A DNA stretch of 64,000 nucleotides from Palsa-504 sp963744575 (GCA_963744575.1 CAVUUF010000014.1:248001-312000); one strand, 5' to 3'. Numbered from the stretch's first letter, positions 24,380 through 33,561 are shown. The notes: generated by a model from the sequence alone, not told the origin. Translations and numbers: made by a program.

Positions 24380-27300
24380 CTAGTTAATCTTGCCGCGTCC
24401 TGAAGGGTCATTGGCCTGGGTTACCTCACCCTCAGCGCGGGGTTTGCCGTGGCCACGGGCTATCGCGCCGGCTTCGCTGCGGTTGGTCACCTGGAGCTTT
24501 TCAAGGATGTGCGTCACGTGGACGCTCACCGTCTTCTCGGTGATGAACAGGCTCTTGGCGATCCGCCGATTGGTGAGACCCTCGGCCAGGAGTTCGAGTA
24601 CCTGGCGTTCGCGCGTGGTGAGGCCGGTCGATGTCCCGGGCGTGGCTGGCTCGCGCGCGCCTGGGGGTTCGTCGCTGGGCACGGGTTCGAGATCGACCCG
24701 GGCCCGTGCGCCCAGCGCGCGGATCTGCTGCGTAAGGGCCTTCGCGCCGAGCGCGTCGGTCGCAGCCAGTGCCGACCTTAGCTCCTGGCTGGCTTCGGCC
24801 GACGATCCGGACCGGCTCAGGAGTGCGTGGGACAGGCGCCAGCGGGCGTGTGCTGCCGGGTAGGGGAAGCACAGTGCGTCCCAGCGGCCGACGGCGTCGC
24901 GCCAGCGGGCGACCTCATCGGACTCGTCAGGCCGCAGCCATGCCCAGTCCGCTTCGGCGGTGGCAATCTCAGCGCTCGTCACGGCAAGCTCGCCGGTCCC
25001 CGCCCGGGCGGCTCTGCGTGCCCGGCTGATCAGCTCGCTCGCGGTCGCGGTGGCGGACGCGACCTCCTTCCCGCGGTGCCGGGCAGCCGCGGCCTGCGCG
25101 CGTTCCGCCTCGGCGTGCACGCCGGCTGCGGCGAGCCGGATGAGGTGGCTGGCACCGTCGGATCCGGCGCACAACTTCAGCCCGGCCCGCACCAGCTCGC
25201 GGGCTTCGTCGAACCGCCGCTCCGCTGCCGCGGCGCGGGCCAGCCGGGCATGAGCGACGGAGACCACCTCGGGCACCATCGACTGCTCGCTGTCGCGCAG
25301 CGCCTGGGCCAGGTCGGCGCGGGCCGGTGCCGCCTCGCCCTGCCACAGGCGCAGCAGCCCAGAGGCCATCCGCGGAAAGGCAGCCGCGCCGCCGGGCGGC
25401 TCCAGGTCGAGGAGCTGGCCGATCAGCTGTTGCGCGGCGGCCCAGTCACCGAGCAGGATCATCGCCTCGATCCCGGGGGTGGCGCTGTAGGTTCCGTACG
25501 CCGCCTCCGCCCCGAGCGACCGGGCGAGATCCAGGACGTCTGCGGCTGCGTCGATGGCCGCCGCCGCCCGGCCGCTGGCGAGCAGCCCGGCGGCGAGCTG
25601 GCCGCGGGTCCATAGCAGGGTCGGGATGTCTTCTTCGGCCGAGGCGAGGAGCTGGGCGCGTTCCAGGTGAGCCAGCCCCTCCGCCACGCGCCCGAGGTTG
25701 CATAGTGACCATCCGAGCACGGTGAGCGCACGTGCCTGTGTGGCCGAGGCGCTGACCTGGACGGCGGCCCTTCTTCCCTCCTCGGCGGTCCCGATCGCGT
25801 CCTGGTAGTGTCCTTGCCCCGACTGCACCAGGCTCATCCCGGTGAGGGCTCGGGCCAGCTCCGGGCTGACCGGCTCCACGCGGGCCGCATCGACGGCAGC
25901 GGCGTACGCGAGGGCGGCGCCCTCGCTGTCTGGTCCGGCGATGCGGCAATATCCGAGGAATTCCAGCAGCGAACTGGCGCGCAGTGGTTCGGCGTCCGCG
26001 TCAACATCGGCCAGCGCCTCGCCGATCAGCGCGATCCCGCGGGCATAGTCACCGGACAGGTGCGCAGCCTCGGCCGCCCGCCGGAGTAGCGCGCCGCGGT
26101 CCAGCGGGCTGTCCGCCGCAGCCTCGGGAGCATCGTCCCACAGTTCCAGCGCCCGTTCGTAGTGCCGTTCGGCGCTGCTCGGTGCCGCCGCCGCCTCGGC
26201 GGCCAGCCCGGCCTGCACGGAGGTCAGCAAGGCGCGCGGCCAGTCCCTGGCGCGGTACCAGTGGAACGCCAGCTGGCCAAGCTCAGCGGCCGATGGCGCA
26301 GCGGTGACGCCCTGAACGCGGTCCGCCAGGATGGTGGCGAGCCTGGCATGCATCCGGTGGCGTTCACCGGGAAGCATGTCGTCGTACACCGCCTCCCGCA
26401 CCAGCGCGTGCCTGAAGCCATAGGACGCCCCGTCCGCGTCTGCGACCAGGACATGATGCTGGACTGCGGCCAGCAGGCATCCGCTTAGCCGTTCCTCGTC
26501 GTATACAGTGACCGCCGCCAGCAGCTCGTGCGACAGTCGCGTCCCGGCGGCAACTGCACCCAGCACGGGCCGGGCGTCGCCGGGAAGCCGTTCCACACGC
26601 GCCAGCAGCAGGCCGCGAAGCTCGCCCGGGAGACGCCTGGCACTGTCGCGGGCCGCCAGCAGCTCCTCGGCGTAGAAGGGGTTCCCCTCCGCCCGGTCCA
26701 TGATCTCGTTGATCGTCGCAGCTGCCGCCGGATGACCCAGGATGGTTCCGAGCAGCTCGCCGAGTTCACTGCGGGTCAAAGGGTCCAGGATGATCCTCTC
26801 GCACCGGCTGCTGCGATGCAGTTCGGACAGCAGCAGCCGCAGCGGGTAACGCTCCTGGAGTTCCTCCAGGCGATAGGTCACGACCAGGCACACCGGAGCG
26901 CGCAGGTTACGGACCAGGTACAGCAGAACGTGCCGCGTTGAGGCGTCCGCCCAGTGTGCGTCTTCGATCACCAGCAGGACAGGCTGGCGGGACGCCAGGC
27001 GATCAAGGATCCCGCGCACCATCTCGATCACCTGCCCCTCACCCGTTGCCCCGTGCGCGTCCGGCACGAGTTCCAGCCCCGGAAACAGCGTCGCGAGTAC
27101 CGGGCTGCCACCCAGGACCTGGCTGCGCCATTGCTCATCCGCCTCAGTCCCGAGGAGACGAAAGGCTTCCACGATCGGCCCGAACGGCAGCGTGCCCTCA
27201 CCGACGTCCAGGCAGCCGCCGGTCAGGACCCGGAACCCCAGACCCGCGGCGGTGCCAGCCATATCCTGCACCAGCCGGGTCTTGCCGATACCGGGGTCGC

Positions 27301-27415
27301 CGCCCACGGTGACCAGCACCATCTCGCCGCCCACGGCACGCTCAAGCACGCGACGCAGAAGTTCCCGCTCGCGTTGCCGTCCGACCAGTACCGGGCTGGA
27401 CACCCGGGCGCTCAC
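24380..27415 (-). CDS. LuxR-family regulator with AAA-type ATPase (LAL)
   Basis: A 1011-residue large ATP-binding LuxR regulator. An N-terminal ATPase domain follows VGRQRERELLRRVLERA with Walker A GDPGIGKTRLV (about residues 40-50) and a Walker B-like VLLVIEDAHWAD. The middle 600 residues are TPR-like helical repeats. The C-terminal 65 residues are a GerE helix-turn-helix (LTTRERQVLELLAEGLTN, ITEKTVSVHVTHILEKLQV). Such STAND proteins bind inducers through the repeats and activate operons; known examples control maltose use and antibiotic clusters. No obvious target is adjacent. It is transcribed alone. Confidence 0.92.
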   Translation of the reverse strand: MSARVSSPVLVGRQRERELLRRVLERAVGGEMVLVTVGGDPGIGKTRLVQDMAGTAAGLGFRVLTGGCLDVGEGTLPFGPIVEAFRLLGTEADEQWRSQVLGGSPVLATLFPGLELVPDAHGATGEGQVIEMVRGILDRLASRQPVLLVIEDAHWADASTRHVLLYLVRNLRAPVCLVVTYRLEELQERYPLRLLLSELHRSSRCERIILDPLTRSELGELLGTILGHPAAAATINEIMDRAEGNPFYAEELLAARDSARRLPGELRGLLLARVERLPGDARPVLGAVAAGTRLSHELLAAVTVYDEERLSGCLLAAVQHHVLVADADGASYGFRHALVREAVYDDMLPGERHRMHARLATILADRVQGVTAAPSAAELGQLAFHWYRARDWPRALLTSVQAGLAAEAAAAPSSAERHYERALELWDDAPEAAADSPLDRGALLRRAAEAAHLSGDYARGIALIGEALADVDADAEPLRASSLLEFLGYCRIAGPDSEGAALAYAAAVDAARVEPVSPELARALTGMSLVQSGQGHYQDAIGTAEEGRRAAVQVSASATQARALTVLGWSLCNLGRVAEGLAHLERAQLLASAEEDIPTLLWTRGQLAAGLLASGRAAAAIDAAADVLDLARSLGAEAAYGTYSATPGIEAMILLGDWAAAQQLIGQLLDLEPPGGAAAFPRMASGLLRLWQGEAAPARADLAQALRDSEQSMVPEVVSVAHARLARAAAAERRFDEARELVRAGLKLCAGSDGASHLIRLAAAGVHAEAERAQAAAARHRGKEVASATATASELISRARRAARAGTGELAVTSAEIATAEADWAWLRPDESDEVARWRDAVGRWDALCFPYPAAHARWRLSHALLSRSGSSAEASQELRSALAATDALGAKALTQQIRALGARARVDLEPVPSDEPPGAREPATPGTSTGLTTRERQVLELLAEGLTNRRIAKSLFITEKTVSVHVTHILEKLQVTNRSEAGAIARGHGKPRAEGEVTQANDPSGRGKIN

Positions 27416-27713
27416 ACGTCCACTATCCCAAAGGGCTCGCTGGCGGGACAGTACTAGCGGCGTGACGCACTAAGGAGTTCTCCCTATGTCCGCGGGCCCT
27501 GCGCGTCCGCCCCGGGCTTCAGGTAAGGCACGCATCTTGAAGAGTTAGGACTCCTCCCGATGTGCCGCCGACTGTCAGGACTGGATGCTGGTCACGTGGA
27601 TCGAGACCAGCTGTGACGCAGTGTTCAACGACGGCGGTGATGACCCGGCAGCTGTACCCGGACGCGGACCTGTTCCGCCTGCACTGCTGTCCCCGCCAGC
27701 CGTACAACGCATC

Positions 27714-28361
27714 ATGAGCGCGACCGAGCCTCAGGCGCAACCACCGTCCGCCGGGCACTCGCCGTACCCCGGGGTCGTGTCACCCGACGCGCCCCTGCAA
27801 GGCACCGCCAGCCTTCGGGTGCTGTCCGCCGGCTATCTCGGCAGGCGGTTCGCCAGCACGGTTACCTTCGTGCGTGACGGCGCCGCTCTGATCGTCGTCA
27901 ATCCGGGCATGGTGGCCGGCATCGAGTCCATCCTCGGGCCGCTCCGAAACCTCGGGGTGCACCCGGCAGCGGTCACCGACGTGGTTCTGCTGGCTGCACG
28001 GCCCGCCCACATCGTCAACGCGGCGCTGTTCCCCGGCGCACGGCTGCACGACGCCACGGCCGTCTATCAAAATGACCGGAAGACGCGGCGCCCAGCCGAC
28101 CGGTTCTTGATCTCTCCGTCGGTGCGGCTCATCCAGACCCCAGGTCACCACCCTGACGACCTGACGCTGCTAGTGGCGACCCCGCGCGGCATCGTCGCCG
28201 TCACCCATCTGTGGAGCTCCCGGTCTGACGGCCCGGACTGGCCACCGGACGGCGACCCGGGCACGTTGCGCCGGGCCAAGACCAGGGTGCTGGGAGTAGC
28301 CAGCCGAATCGTGCCTGCCCACGGGGCCCCCTTCCGCGCCGGCCCGGATACCCCGGTATAG
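27714..28361 (+). CDS. MBL-fold protein lacking the zinc-binding motif
   Basis: About 215 residues from ATG 27714 (an upstream in-frame start at 27585 would add 43 residues; neither has a good ribosome site). The metallo-beta-lactamase fold is recognisable: TSFVRDG-like strand, VVNPGM, VTDVVLLAARPAHIVNAALFPGAR, IQTPGHHPDDLTLLV, VTHLW and IVPAHGAPF. The signature HxHxDH, which in relatives reads LSHHHPDHTVNAALFP, is here AARPAH, so the histidines and aspartate that hold zinc are lost although the later His residues remain. Catalysis by the usual mechanism is unlikely; a binding role or decay are the options. Confidence 0.75.
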   Translation: MSATEPQAQPPSAGHSPYPGVVSPDAPLQGTASLRVLSAGYLGRRFASTVTFVRDGAALIVVNPGMVAGIESILGPLRNLGVHPAAVTDVVLLAARPAHIVNAALFPGARLHDATAVYQNDRKTRRPADRFLISPSVRLIQTPGHHPDDLTLLVATPRGIVAVTHLWSSRSDGPDWPPDGDPGTLRRAKTRVLGVASRIVPAHGAPFRAGPDTPV

Positions 28362-28605
28362 GCGATGGCGGTCACCGCCCGGCACGCGCAGTCCCGGAAA
28401 TCACGCGCCACGCCCCGTCCGCCGACGCCAGGCGGGCCCGATTCAGCCCGCGCACCGTCGCTCGGGGAAGCCCGGCTCCGTGTGCTATACGTCGCGCGGC
28501 CGCGGCGCGTAACCGCATGGGTTCCGCAAGGGCGATATGTACTACCAGGTCATCGACGGTCTACTAGGCGACGTACCTATCTGGGGTACGCCGGGGGGAG
28601 GCATC

Positions 28606-29145
28606 ATGCCCGGTGATCAGCCCGGCGCGGTTTCCGCTGCCGACGCCGACGCGGCGTTCGGCGGCCTGTACGCCGAGCACGGCCCGGCCTTGCTGCGGCT
28701 GGCCACCGCGCTGACCGGCGGTGATCGCGGCCGCGCCGAGGACCTGGTCCAGGAAACCATGCTGCGGGCCTGGACCCACCGCGCCAACCTGGACATCCAG
28801 CACCGCTCACCCCGGGCCTGGCTGATAACCGTCGCCCGGCGCCTGGCTGTCGACGCCCACCGGGCCCGGCGCACCCGCCCGGCAGAAGTCGAGCTCAACG
28901 AGCACCTTGAGCTGGCCGGCGGCGAGCGGGCCGACGCCAGCATCGACGAAGTCGGCGTCCGCGCCGCCATCGCCGCTCTGCCCGGTCCGCAGCGCCAGGT
29001 ACTGGCCGAAGTCTATTACCGCGACCGGTCGGTGGCCGAAGCGGCTCGCATACTGCAGATCCCGCCCGGCACGGTGAAATCACGCACTTTCGACGGGTTG
29101 CGCGCGCTGCGCCGCGTCCTGGCAGCTCACGATGCGGTGGCCTAG
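28606..29145 (+). CDS. ECF RNA polymerase sigma factor
   Basis: A 179-residue ECF sigma factor. Region 2 holds LVQETMLRAWTHRANLDIQ and AWLITVARRLAVDAHRA (core binding and -10 recognition); region 4 holds AIAALPGPQRQVLAEVYYRD and PPGTVKSRTFDGLRALRRVL (-35 recognition). The sequence is closest to the SigL/SigK-like group. ATG 28606 follows a strong GGGGGGAGG ribosome site, preferred over the longer frame from 28537. No anti-sigma gene follows, which is unusual for this group; WhiB lies 460 bp downstream in the same direction. 28362-28605 has no gene and probably carries the promoter. Confidence 0.88.
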   Translation: MPGDQPGAVSAADADAAFGGLYAEHGPALLRLATALTGGDRGRAEDLVQETMLRAWTHRANLDIQHRSPRAWLITVARRLAVDAHRARRTRPAEVELNEHLELAGGERADASIDEVGVRAAIAALPGPQRQVLAEVYYRDRSVAEAARILQIPPGTVKSRTFDGLRALRRVLAAHDAVA

Positions 29146-29335
29146 CACTCCGCGGCCACCCCGCCGCCCGGGCCACCGGGCCACCGGAGCGCCCGGGCGC
29201 AACCCCCAGCTACTTGGCGGGGCCGACGGGCGAGGTCCGACCGAACCTGGACATGGACGCTAATCCCGGAGCTACGGGCGAACGCGCGGGCACGCGATCC
29301 AGCAGCCGGGCAGTGCTACGGCAGCAGGCCGGCCC

Positions 29336-29596
29336 GTGCCAGGTTTCCTGCTCACGGGCCTCGCGTGGCTGCTCATCGGGCGCGTCAGCCTGGCACGGCG
29401 CCGGAGTGACCGTGTCCCGGTCGCCGGCGAGCCGCAGATCCCGCGCATGCTACGCGCCGTGCTGGCCGGCAAGCCAGTGCCACAGCGACAGCCCGGGCAC
29501 GCGGCGCGGGCTGATGGATCCGATGGCGGCGCGCTGCAGACATGGTTCCGCCCGCTCGGACGGCCAAAGCCGGGGGTGTCACGTGGTACGGACTAA
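29336..29596 (+). CDS. Possible small membrane protein
   Basis: An 86-residue frame with one hydrophobic segment (FLLTGLAWLLIGRVSLA) followed by a basic hydrophilic tail, ending 12 bp before whiB. There is no clear ribosome site and no recognised family. 29146-29335 upstream shows nothing. Confidence 0.25.
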   Translation: MPGFLLTGLAWLLIGRVSLARRRSDRVPVAGEPQIPRMLRAVLAGKPVPQRQPGHAARADGSDGGALQTWFRPLGRPKPGVSRGTD

Positions 29597-29608
29597 GGAG
29601 GCTGGGGC

Positions 29609-30013
29609 GTGAGATATGTCATGGGCACACCGGGTGACCGGGAGCCGTCCGCGCAGCTGACCGATGGGGCGCTAGCCGCCGAGGTCACCAGGAAGGCGCG
29701 CTGCGCTGATGGCACTGTTGATCCCGACGAATGGTTCCCCGTCAGCACCGAAGCGGAGGCAGCCCGCCGCGAGGCGGCCGGCGCCATCGCTGTCTGCACG
29801 GCCTGCCCCGTGCGCGGCGCGTGCCTGGAGCTGTCGCTGCGGCACTGGACCATCGGCCAGCACGGCGTCTGGGGCGGCCTCGTCGCGGCCGACCGGGCCG
29901 CGTTGCGGCGCCTGCTGACTGCACTGCGGCTAGCCCGGCTAGCCCAGCGCCTCGCCGACCGGCGACGGCTTGCCGCCTGGGATGCAGCCTGGTCGACAGT
30001 AGGACCGCAATAG
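29609..30013 (+). CDS. WhiB-family iron-sulfur transcription factor
   Basis: A 134-residue WhiB-like protein. The four cluster cysteines are in ARCADG and CTACPVRGAC, and the turn motif GVWGGL follows, as in WhiB proteins, whose 4Fe-4S cluster senses oxygen or nitric oxide while the protein binds a sigma factor. The C-terminal 50 residues are Arg/Leu-rich and would contact DNA. GTG 29609 has an AAGGAGG site at optimal distance. Proximity to the ECF sigma gene suggests, without proving, partnership. It does not match a specific WhiB subclass to my eye. Confidence 0.9.
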   Translation: MRYVMGTPGDREPSAQLTDGALAAEVTRKARCADGTVDPDEWFPVSTEAEAARREAAGAIAVCTACPVRGACLELSLRHWTIGQHGVWGGLVAADRAALRRLLTALRLARLAQRLADRRRLAAWDAAWSTVGPQ

Positions 30014-30366
30014 ACCCGGCGCAAGCCCTGACCGGCGCGGATGACGCGGCAAACACCGGCGAGCCGGACCGGCCGGCCAGCAAACGCCACGATCCGTCCG
30101 GGACAGGCGCAGACGCGTCCTGCGCCGGCCCCGGAAGGGCCTGGCCACGGTGATGGCCTATCCGGCCGCTTCACCGGCAGAATCCCGCAGCAGCAGGCAC
30201 CGATCCCCCGAGAACGACGTCTGCGGGCGGCGGAGCCTCAGGTTTTATCCATCCGCGGGCGTCACGCCAGCGACATGAGATCTTTAGATCGAGGTTCCGG
30301 CCTGCCGGGCTGGCGCTGCTGGAGGCGTCCCGCAGCGAAACCGGACCGGCTGCACCGTGGGGTCTG
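30014..30366. other. 353 bp without recognisable gene
   Basis: Both strands were read. Open frames exist but show Arg/Pro-rich shadow composition and no ribosome sites. The segment separates whiB from the convergent M56 gene and may contain the terminators of both; no strong hairpin was seen. Confidence 0.5.
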
Positions 30367-31329
30367 CTAGGCGGCCGGGATGCGGCCCAGCGCGAGCGCT
30401 ACCAGCGCCGGGGTCAGGGCCAGCAGTACCGGGGTCAGGGCGAGCGCTGCGGCGGTGGCGCGCAGCAGCTGACGGCGGGCGCGGCCCAGCGGCTCGGCGG
30501 GGCCCAGCAGCCGGTGTATCCGCTGCACCGAGTCGGTGGCGCCGGCGGCCAGGACCGATGCCGGACTGGCGGCCGTGGCCAGCAGGACCAGGGCGGTGGC
30601 GAGCAACCGCGGATCGCAGGCGCGGGTGGCCGCATCGTCGGCGTGCAGCTCAACCAGCCGGGCTACCTGCTCCTCGGCGTCCCGCAGCAGCGGCAGGAAC
30701 GGCAGCACCTGGCGGCCGATCCGCGCCACGGCCAGCAGCCGGTGGTGACGGCCGGCCAGGTGGGCCTGCTCGTGCGCCAGGACCGCATCCAGCTGGGCGG
30801 GATCCAGCGCCTGCATCGCGCCGGTGGTCAAGATCACGGTGGGGTGCCGGCCGGCGACGCAGTAGGCGGCCGGCTGGGCATGCTCCACCAGCACCGCCCC
30901 CAGGGCCGGGGCGGGCCGGCCGACCAGCCGCGCGGTCTGCGCGTGCCACTGTGCCTGCCGCCCGGTGACGCGAAGGTACGTCGTCGCGGTGAACGCCGTG
31001 CGAGCCGCGACGGCGCCCGCCAGGGTCAGGCCCAGCCCGGCGACGGTGGCGCCGCCCGGGGTGCCGTAGGTGGCGCGGAGCCGCAGCACGCACGCCCCGA
31101 TCAGGTGACTCAGCCCCCCGGCCAGGGCAGTGGCATGAACGGCCAGGGTCAGGCCGGCCAGCCCGACCGCGGCGATGACCGACCACCCGGCGGCCAGGTA
31201 GACCACGATGGCCAGCAGCGGCGCCCGGGCCGTCCACCTGGCCCGGCCGAGCATCCTGGACCCCGCCATGCCCAGGCAGGCCGCGTAGGCCGCCAGCACC
31301 GCGGCGACCAGCACCGCGGCGACGGTCAC
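30367..31329 (-). CDS. M56 (BlaR1-type) membrane metallopeptidase (copy 2)
   Basis: A 320-residue paralogue of the enzyme at 18726-19673, with the same helix layout and zinc motif HEQAH at about residue 185 followed by ELHADDAA. It also lacks the penicillin-binding sensor domain of BlaR1. The two copies differ throughout (for example LTLAVHATALAGGLSHLIGA against LTLAVHATALGGGLSQLIGA), so the duplication is old, unlike the ~490-bp repeat. The start overlaps the blaI stop by 4 bp. It should cleave the neighbouring repressor or both repressors. Confidence 0.88.
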   Translation of the reverse strand: MTVAAVLVAAVLAAYAACLGMAGSRMLGRARWTARAPLLAIVVYLAAGWSVIAAVGLAGLTLAVHATALAGGLSHLIGACVLRLRATYGTPGGATVAGLGLTLAGAVAARTAFTATTYLRVTGRQAQWHAQTARLVGRPAPALGAVLVEHAQPAAYCVAGRHPTVILTTGAMQALDPAQLDAVLAHEQAHLAGRHHRLLAVARIGRQVLPFLPLLRDAEEQVARLVELHADDAATRACDPRLLATALVLLATAASPASVLAAGATDSVQRIHRLLGPAEPLGRARRQLLRATAAALALTPVLLALTPALVALALGRIPAA

Positions 31330-31706
31330 CGGGATTCACCGGCCCCAGCCTGGCCGAGCGCCTGGTCGAGCGCCTCGCGCAGCAGCGCAGCGTCGTGCGG
31401 GCTCATCTGGAGCGCGAAATGCGCCAGCGCCGTACGGTGATCCGCGCTGGTTGCCAGCGCATCGCTCATCAGCGCCGCGGTGTAACCGGACCGGGACCCG
31501 GTGGGCTCATAACGCCAGGCCCGGCCGTCCCGCTCCCGCCGCAGCCACCCCTTGCGATACAGGTTCTCCATCACCGTCATCACGGTGGTATAAGCCAGCC
31601 CCCGCTCGTCCCGCAGATCGTCGACCACCTCGCGGACCAGCACCGGGCGGCCCCACTCCCACAGCCGGTCCATGATGACCGCTTCCAGCTCACCCAAACG
31701 CCGCAT
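31326..31706 (-). CDS. BlaI/MecI/CopY-family transcriptional repressor (copy 2)
   Basis: A 126-residue paralogue of the repressor at 18349-18729, identical in most of the recognition helix (AYTTVMTVMENL-RKGWLRR), so both probably bind the same operators. ATG 31706 is chosen because it follows GGGAG at the right distance and gives the same length as copy 1; GTG 31712 is possible. Operator F lies 46 bp upstream. Divergently, operator G controls the sigma-factor operon. Confidence 0.92.
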   Translation of the reverse strand: MRRLGELEAVIMDRLWEWGRPVLVREVVDDLRDERGLAYTTVMTVMENLYRKGWLRRERDGRAWRYEPTGSRSGYTAALMSDALATSADHRTALAHFALQMSPHDAALLREALDQALGQAGAGESR

Positions 31707-31752
31707 TCTCACTCCCGAACAGGGCTCACGCCGACGGCGCGTCCGCCGTTAC

Positions 31753-31771
31753 CTACTATCACGCATAGGGC
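31753..31771. promoter_or_regulatory. BlaI-type operator, site F
   Basis: CTACTATCACGCATAGGGC. Right-hand arm degenerate, left arm and central ACG conserved. It lies 46 bp upstream of blaI copy 2. Confidence 0.7.
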
Positions 31772-31974
31772 AAGCCCGCGGTTCGGGCATCGTCTCATTC
31801 TTCTTCCGGCAGCCGCCTCGACGCGGCCAGCGGGCCGGGGAACTCACTCACCGGAGGCGTCCGGGGGCTTGCCTGCTCAACGGCGTCGCCGGGCCGGGAA
31901 GGTCTCCGGGGAATGCCCGCGCGCCGCAGGCGCCTCCCGCCGCAACCGTGGCGGCCACGGTGAACGTAACCTTC

Positions 31975-31993
31975 TTACTATCCGTGTTAGTAG
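31975..31993. promoter_or_regulatory. BlaI-type operator, site G, with overlapping promoter
   Basis: TTACTATCCGTGTTAGTAG (reverse complement CTACTAACACGGATAGTAA) ends 2 bp before the ATG of the ECF sigma gene. The TACTAT at 31976-31981 is a plausible -10 box, which would give a very short leader and place the repressor directly on the promoter. Confidence 0.8.
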
Positions 31994-31995
31994 AT

Positions 31996-32538
31996 ATGGC
32001 TGCTAACACGCAAGCTCCCGGCGGCGAGCTGCCCGGCGACCCCGATGCCGCGATCCGCCAGCTGTACTCGCACCACGCCCGGGCCCTGCACGGCTACGTC
32101 GAGCAGTTCTGCCCGGACCGGGCCAGCGCGGATGACATCGTCCAGGAAACCTTCATCCGGGCCTGGCGTCACCTGCCTCAGCTCAGCGCCGACGACCGGC
32201 CCGTCCGGCCCTGGCTGTACCGGGTCGCGCGCAACCTGCTGATCGACGCGAACCGGGCCGCCCGGGCCCGGCCGGTGAGCGCGCCAGAGCCGTCGGCCGA
32301 GATCGGGACCGATTCCGGATTGGAGGAGATCCTGGACCGGCAGCTCCTTTCCGCCGCGCTCCAGCACCTGTCACCCGCGCACCAAAGCGTGCTCGTGGAA
32401 ACCTTCTACCGCGGCGGAACCATGGCCACCGTCGCCCGCGAGCTCGGCATACCGCACGGCACAGCCAGATCACGGCTGCACTACGCGCTGGATGCGCTGC
32501 GCCAGCACCTCCAAGAGCACGGCACGATCGCGTCCTGA
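31996..32538 (+). CDS. ECF RNA polymerase sigma factor under BlaI-type operator
   Basis: A 180-residue ECF sigma factor: region 2 in IRQLYSHHARALHGYVEQFC, DIVQETFIRAWRHLPQL and PWLYRVARNLLIDANRAARA; region 4 in LQHLSPAHQSVLVETFYRGG and HGTARSRLHYALDALRQHL. It starts at ATG 31996, only 2 bp after operator G. The stop overlaps the start of the next gene (TGATG), so a membrane protein is co-translated and could be its anti-sigma partner, although it lacks the zinc-finger motif. A damaged copy lies at 39193-39425. Confidence 0.88.
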   Translation: MAANTQAPGGELPGDPDAAIRQLYSHHARALHGYVEQFCPDRASADDIVQETFIRAWRHLPQLSADDRPVRPWLYRVARNLLIDANRAARARPVSAPEPSAEIGTDSGLEEILDRQLLSAALQHLSPAHQSVLVETFYRGGTMATVARELGIPHGTARSRLHYALDALRQHLQEHGTIAS

Positions 32539-33011
32539 TGGCCGACCGCATGCCCTGGGACATCACCGCCGCCGGCGCCCAGGGCGAGAAGCCAGCACCC
32601 GCCGCCAGGCCCAGGCCCAGGCCCGGCCGGCACCTGATCGCCGTGATGCTGATCGGCGCGGCAGCCCTGGATCTGACCCGGTGCGGTCTCGTCCTGGCAG
32701 CAGCCCGGCACCCGGCGCCGACCGCGGGACTGGCCGCGGCCGGGCTGGCCGCAGCCGCACTGAGCGTGCGGACCGCGCGCGGATGCCAGGCCGGCCGGCG
32801 CTGGGCAGGCTGGGCCGCACTGCTGGTCGGCGCCGCGTCGGCCCCGCAGGCGGCCATGTCCGGCTTCCACGGCCCGTATACGATCCCCGATACGGCCACC
32901 GCTGTCCTGGGGGTTCTGCTAGCCGTGGCTGTCCTGGCCACCGCCGGCGCGGCCGGGCAACCGGGCCAGTGCACCGAAAACCCGTGCACCATCGGCAGGG
33001 GAGCCACCTGA
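32538..33011 (+). CDS. Four-helix membrane protein coupled to the sigma factor
   Basis: A 157-residue protein with a 30-residue Pro/Arg cytoplasmic start and four hydrophobic helices (about 33-52, 58-75, 86-104 and 118-138), ending in QCTENPCTIGRGAT with two cysteines. Its start overlaps the sigma stop. Because transmembrane proteins encoded this way often restrain ECF factors, an anti-sigma role is possible, but no HxxxCxxC motif is present. No family recognised. Confidence 0.6.
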   Translation: MADRMPWDITAAGAQGEKPAPAARPRPRPGRHLIAVMLIGAAALDLTRCGLVLAAARHPAPTAGLAAAGLAAAALSVRTARGCQAGRRWAGWAALLVGAASAPQAAMSGFHGPYTIPDTATAVLGVLLAVAVLATAGAAGQPGQCTENPCTIGRGAT

Positions 33012-33166
33012 TGACCCGCAGCGCACCCCGCCCGCAGCCCGCCGTGCCCAGGCTGCCACCGCACACGGCCGGGCGGCCGCAGGCGAAGGTGACGACGTGG
33101 GCCACAACGGGCATTGCCAGTCCCGCCTCCGCGAGGAGAGGCGAGGCCCGGCTGGCCGCCCGCTGA
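33011..33166 (+). CDS. Possible 51-residue coupled ORF
   Basis: ATG 33011 overlaps the stop of the membrane-protein gene. The product (MTRSAPRPQPAVPRLPPHTA...) is Pro/Arg/Ala-rich and may be disordered or not expressed. Only the overlap supports it. Confidence 0.2.
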   Translation: MTRSAPRPQPAVPRLPPHTAGRPQAKVTTWATTGIASPASARRGEARLAAR

Positions 33167-33561
33167 TTAGGATGCACGCGCCCGGCTTGGCCCCGGCAGG
33201 CCGGGCTGCCATTTGCGGCGATGCTGAAAGTGTCAGTACGAGGCCCGAACCAGCGGGCAGGCAGGAGCCGAAGCAATGGTTGAGAAAACGGTGCGGGCGG
33301 GACTGCACTGGCAGCGGCTCGGGCTCCGAGTAGCCGGGGCCAGCACGGCAGCACATAACCGCCACCGACGGTCTCGCTCAGGCCACCAACCAGCCCCGGC
33401 CGCCGCGTTCCTCTCATTACCCCGGCACTGCCACCGGACGCTGGCAGCGCAGAGTCACCCGCTTGGCAGTCGCGGTGCGCAACTCATGCGGCGCTGGCCG
33501 GCACATTGCTCCATGCCCCGGCGATGGTGAACTCGGCCAGGGCGCCGGCGCGGCCTGGATG
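33167..33561. other. 395 bp without recognisable gene
   Basis: No frame on either strand shows a known motif or ribosome site. It lies between the convergent sigma operon and the YbhN-hydrolase gene. Confidence 0.5.

Noticed and set aside
27486..27548. 20-codon ORF with AAGGAG site upstream of the MBL-fold gene
   Set aside because: Too short and without conservation evidence; the ribosome site alone is weak support.
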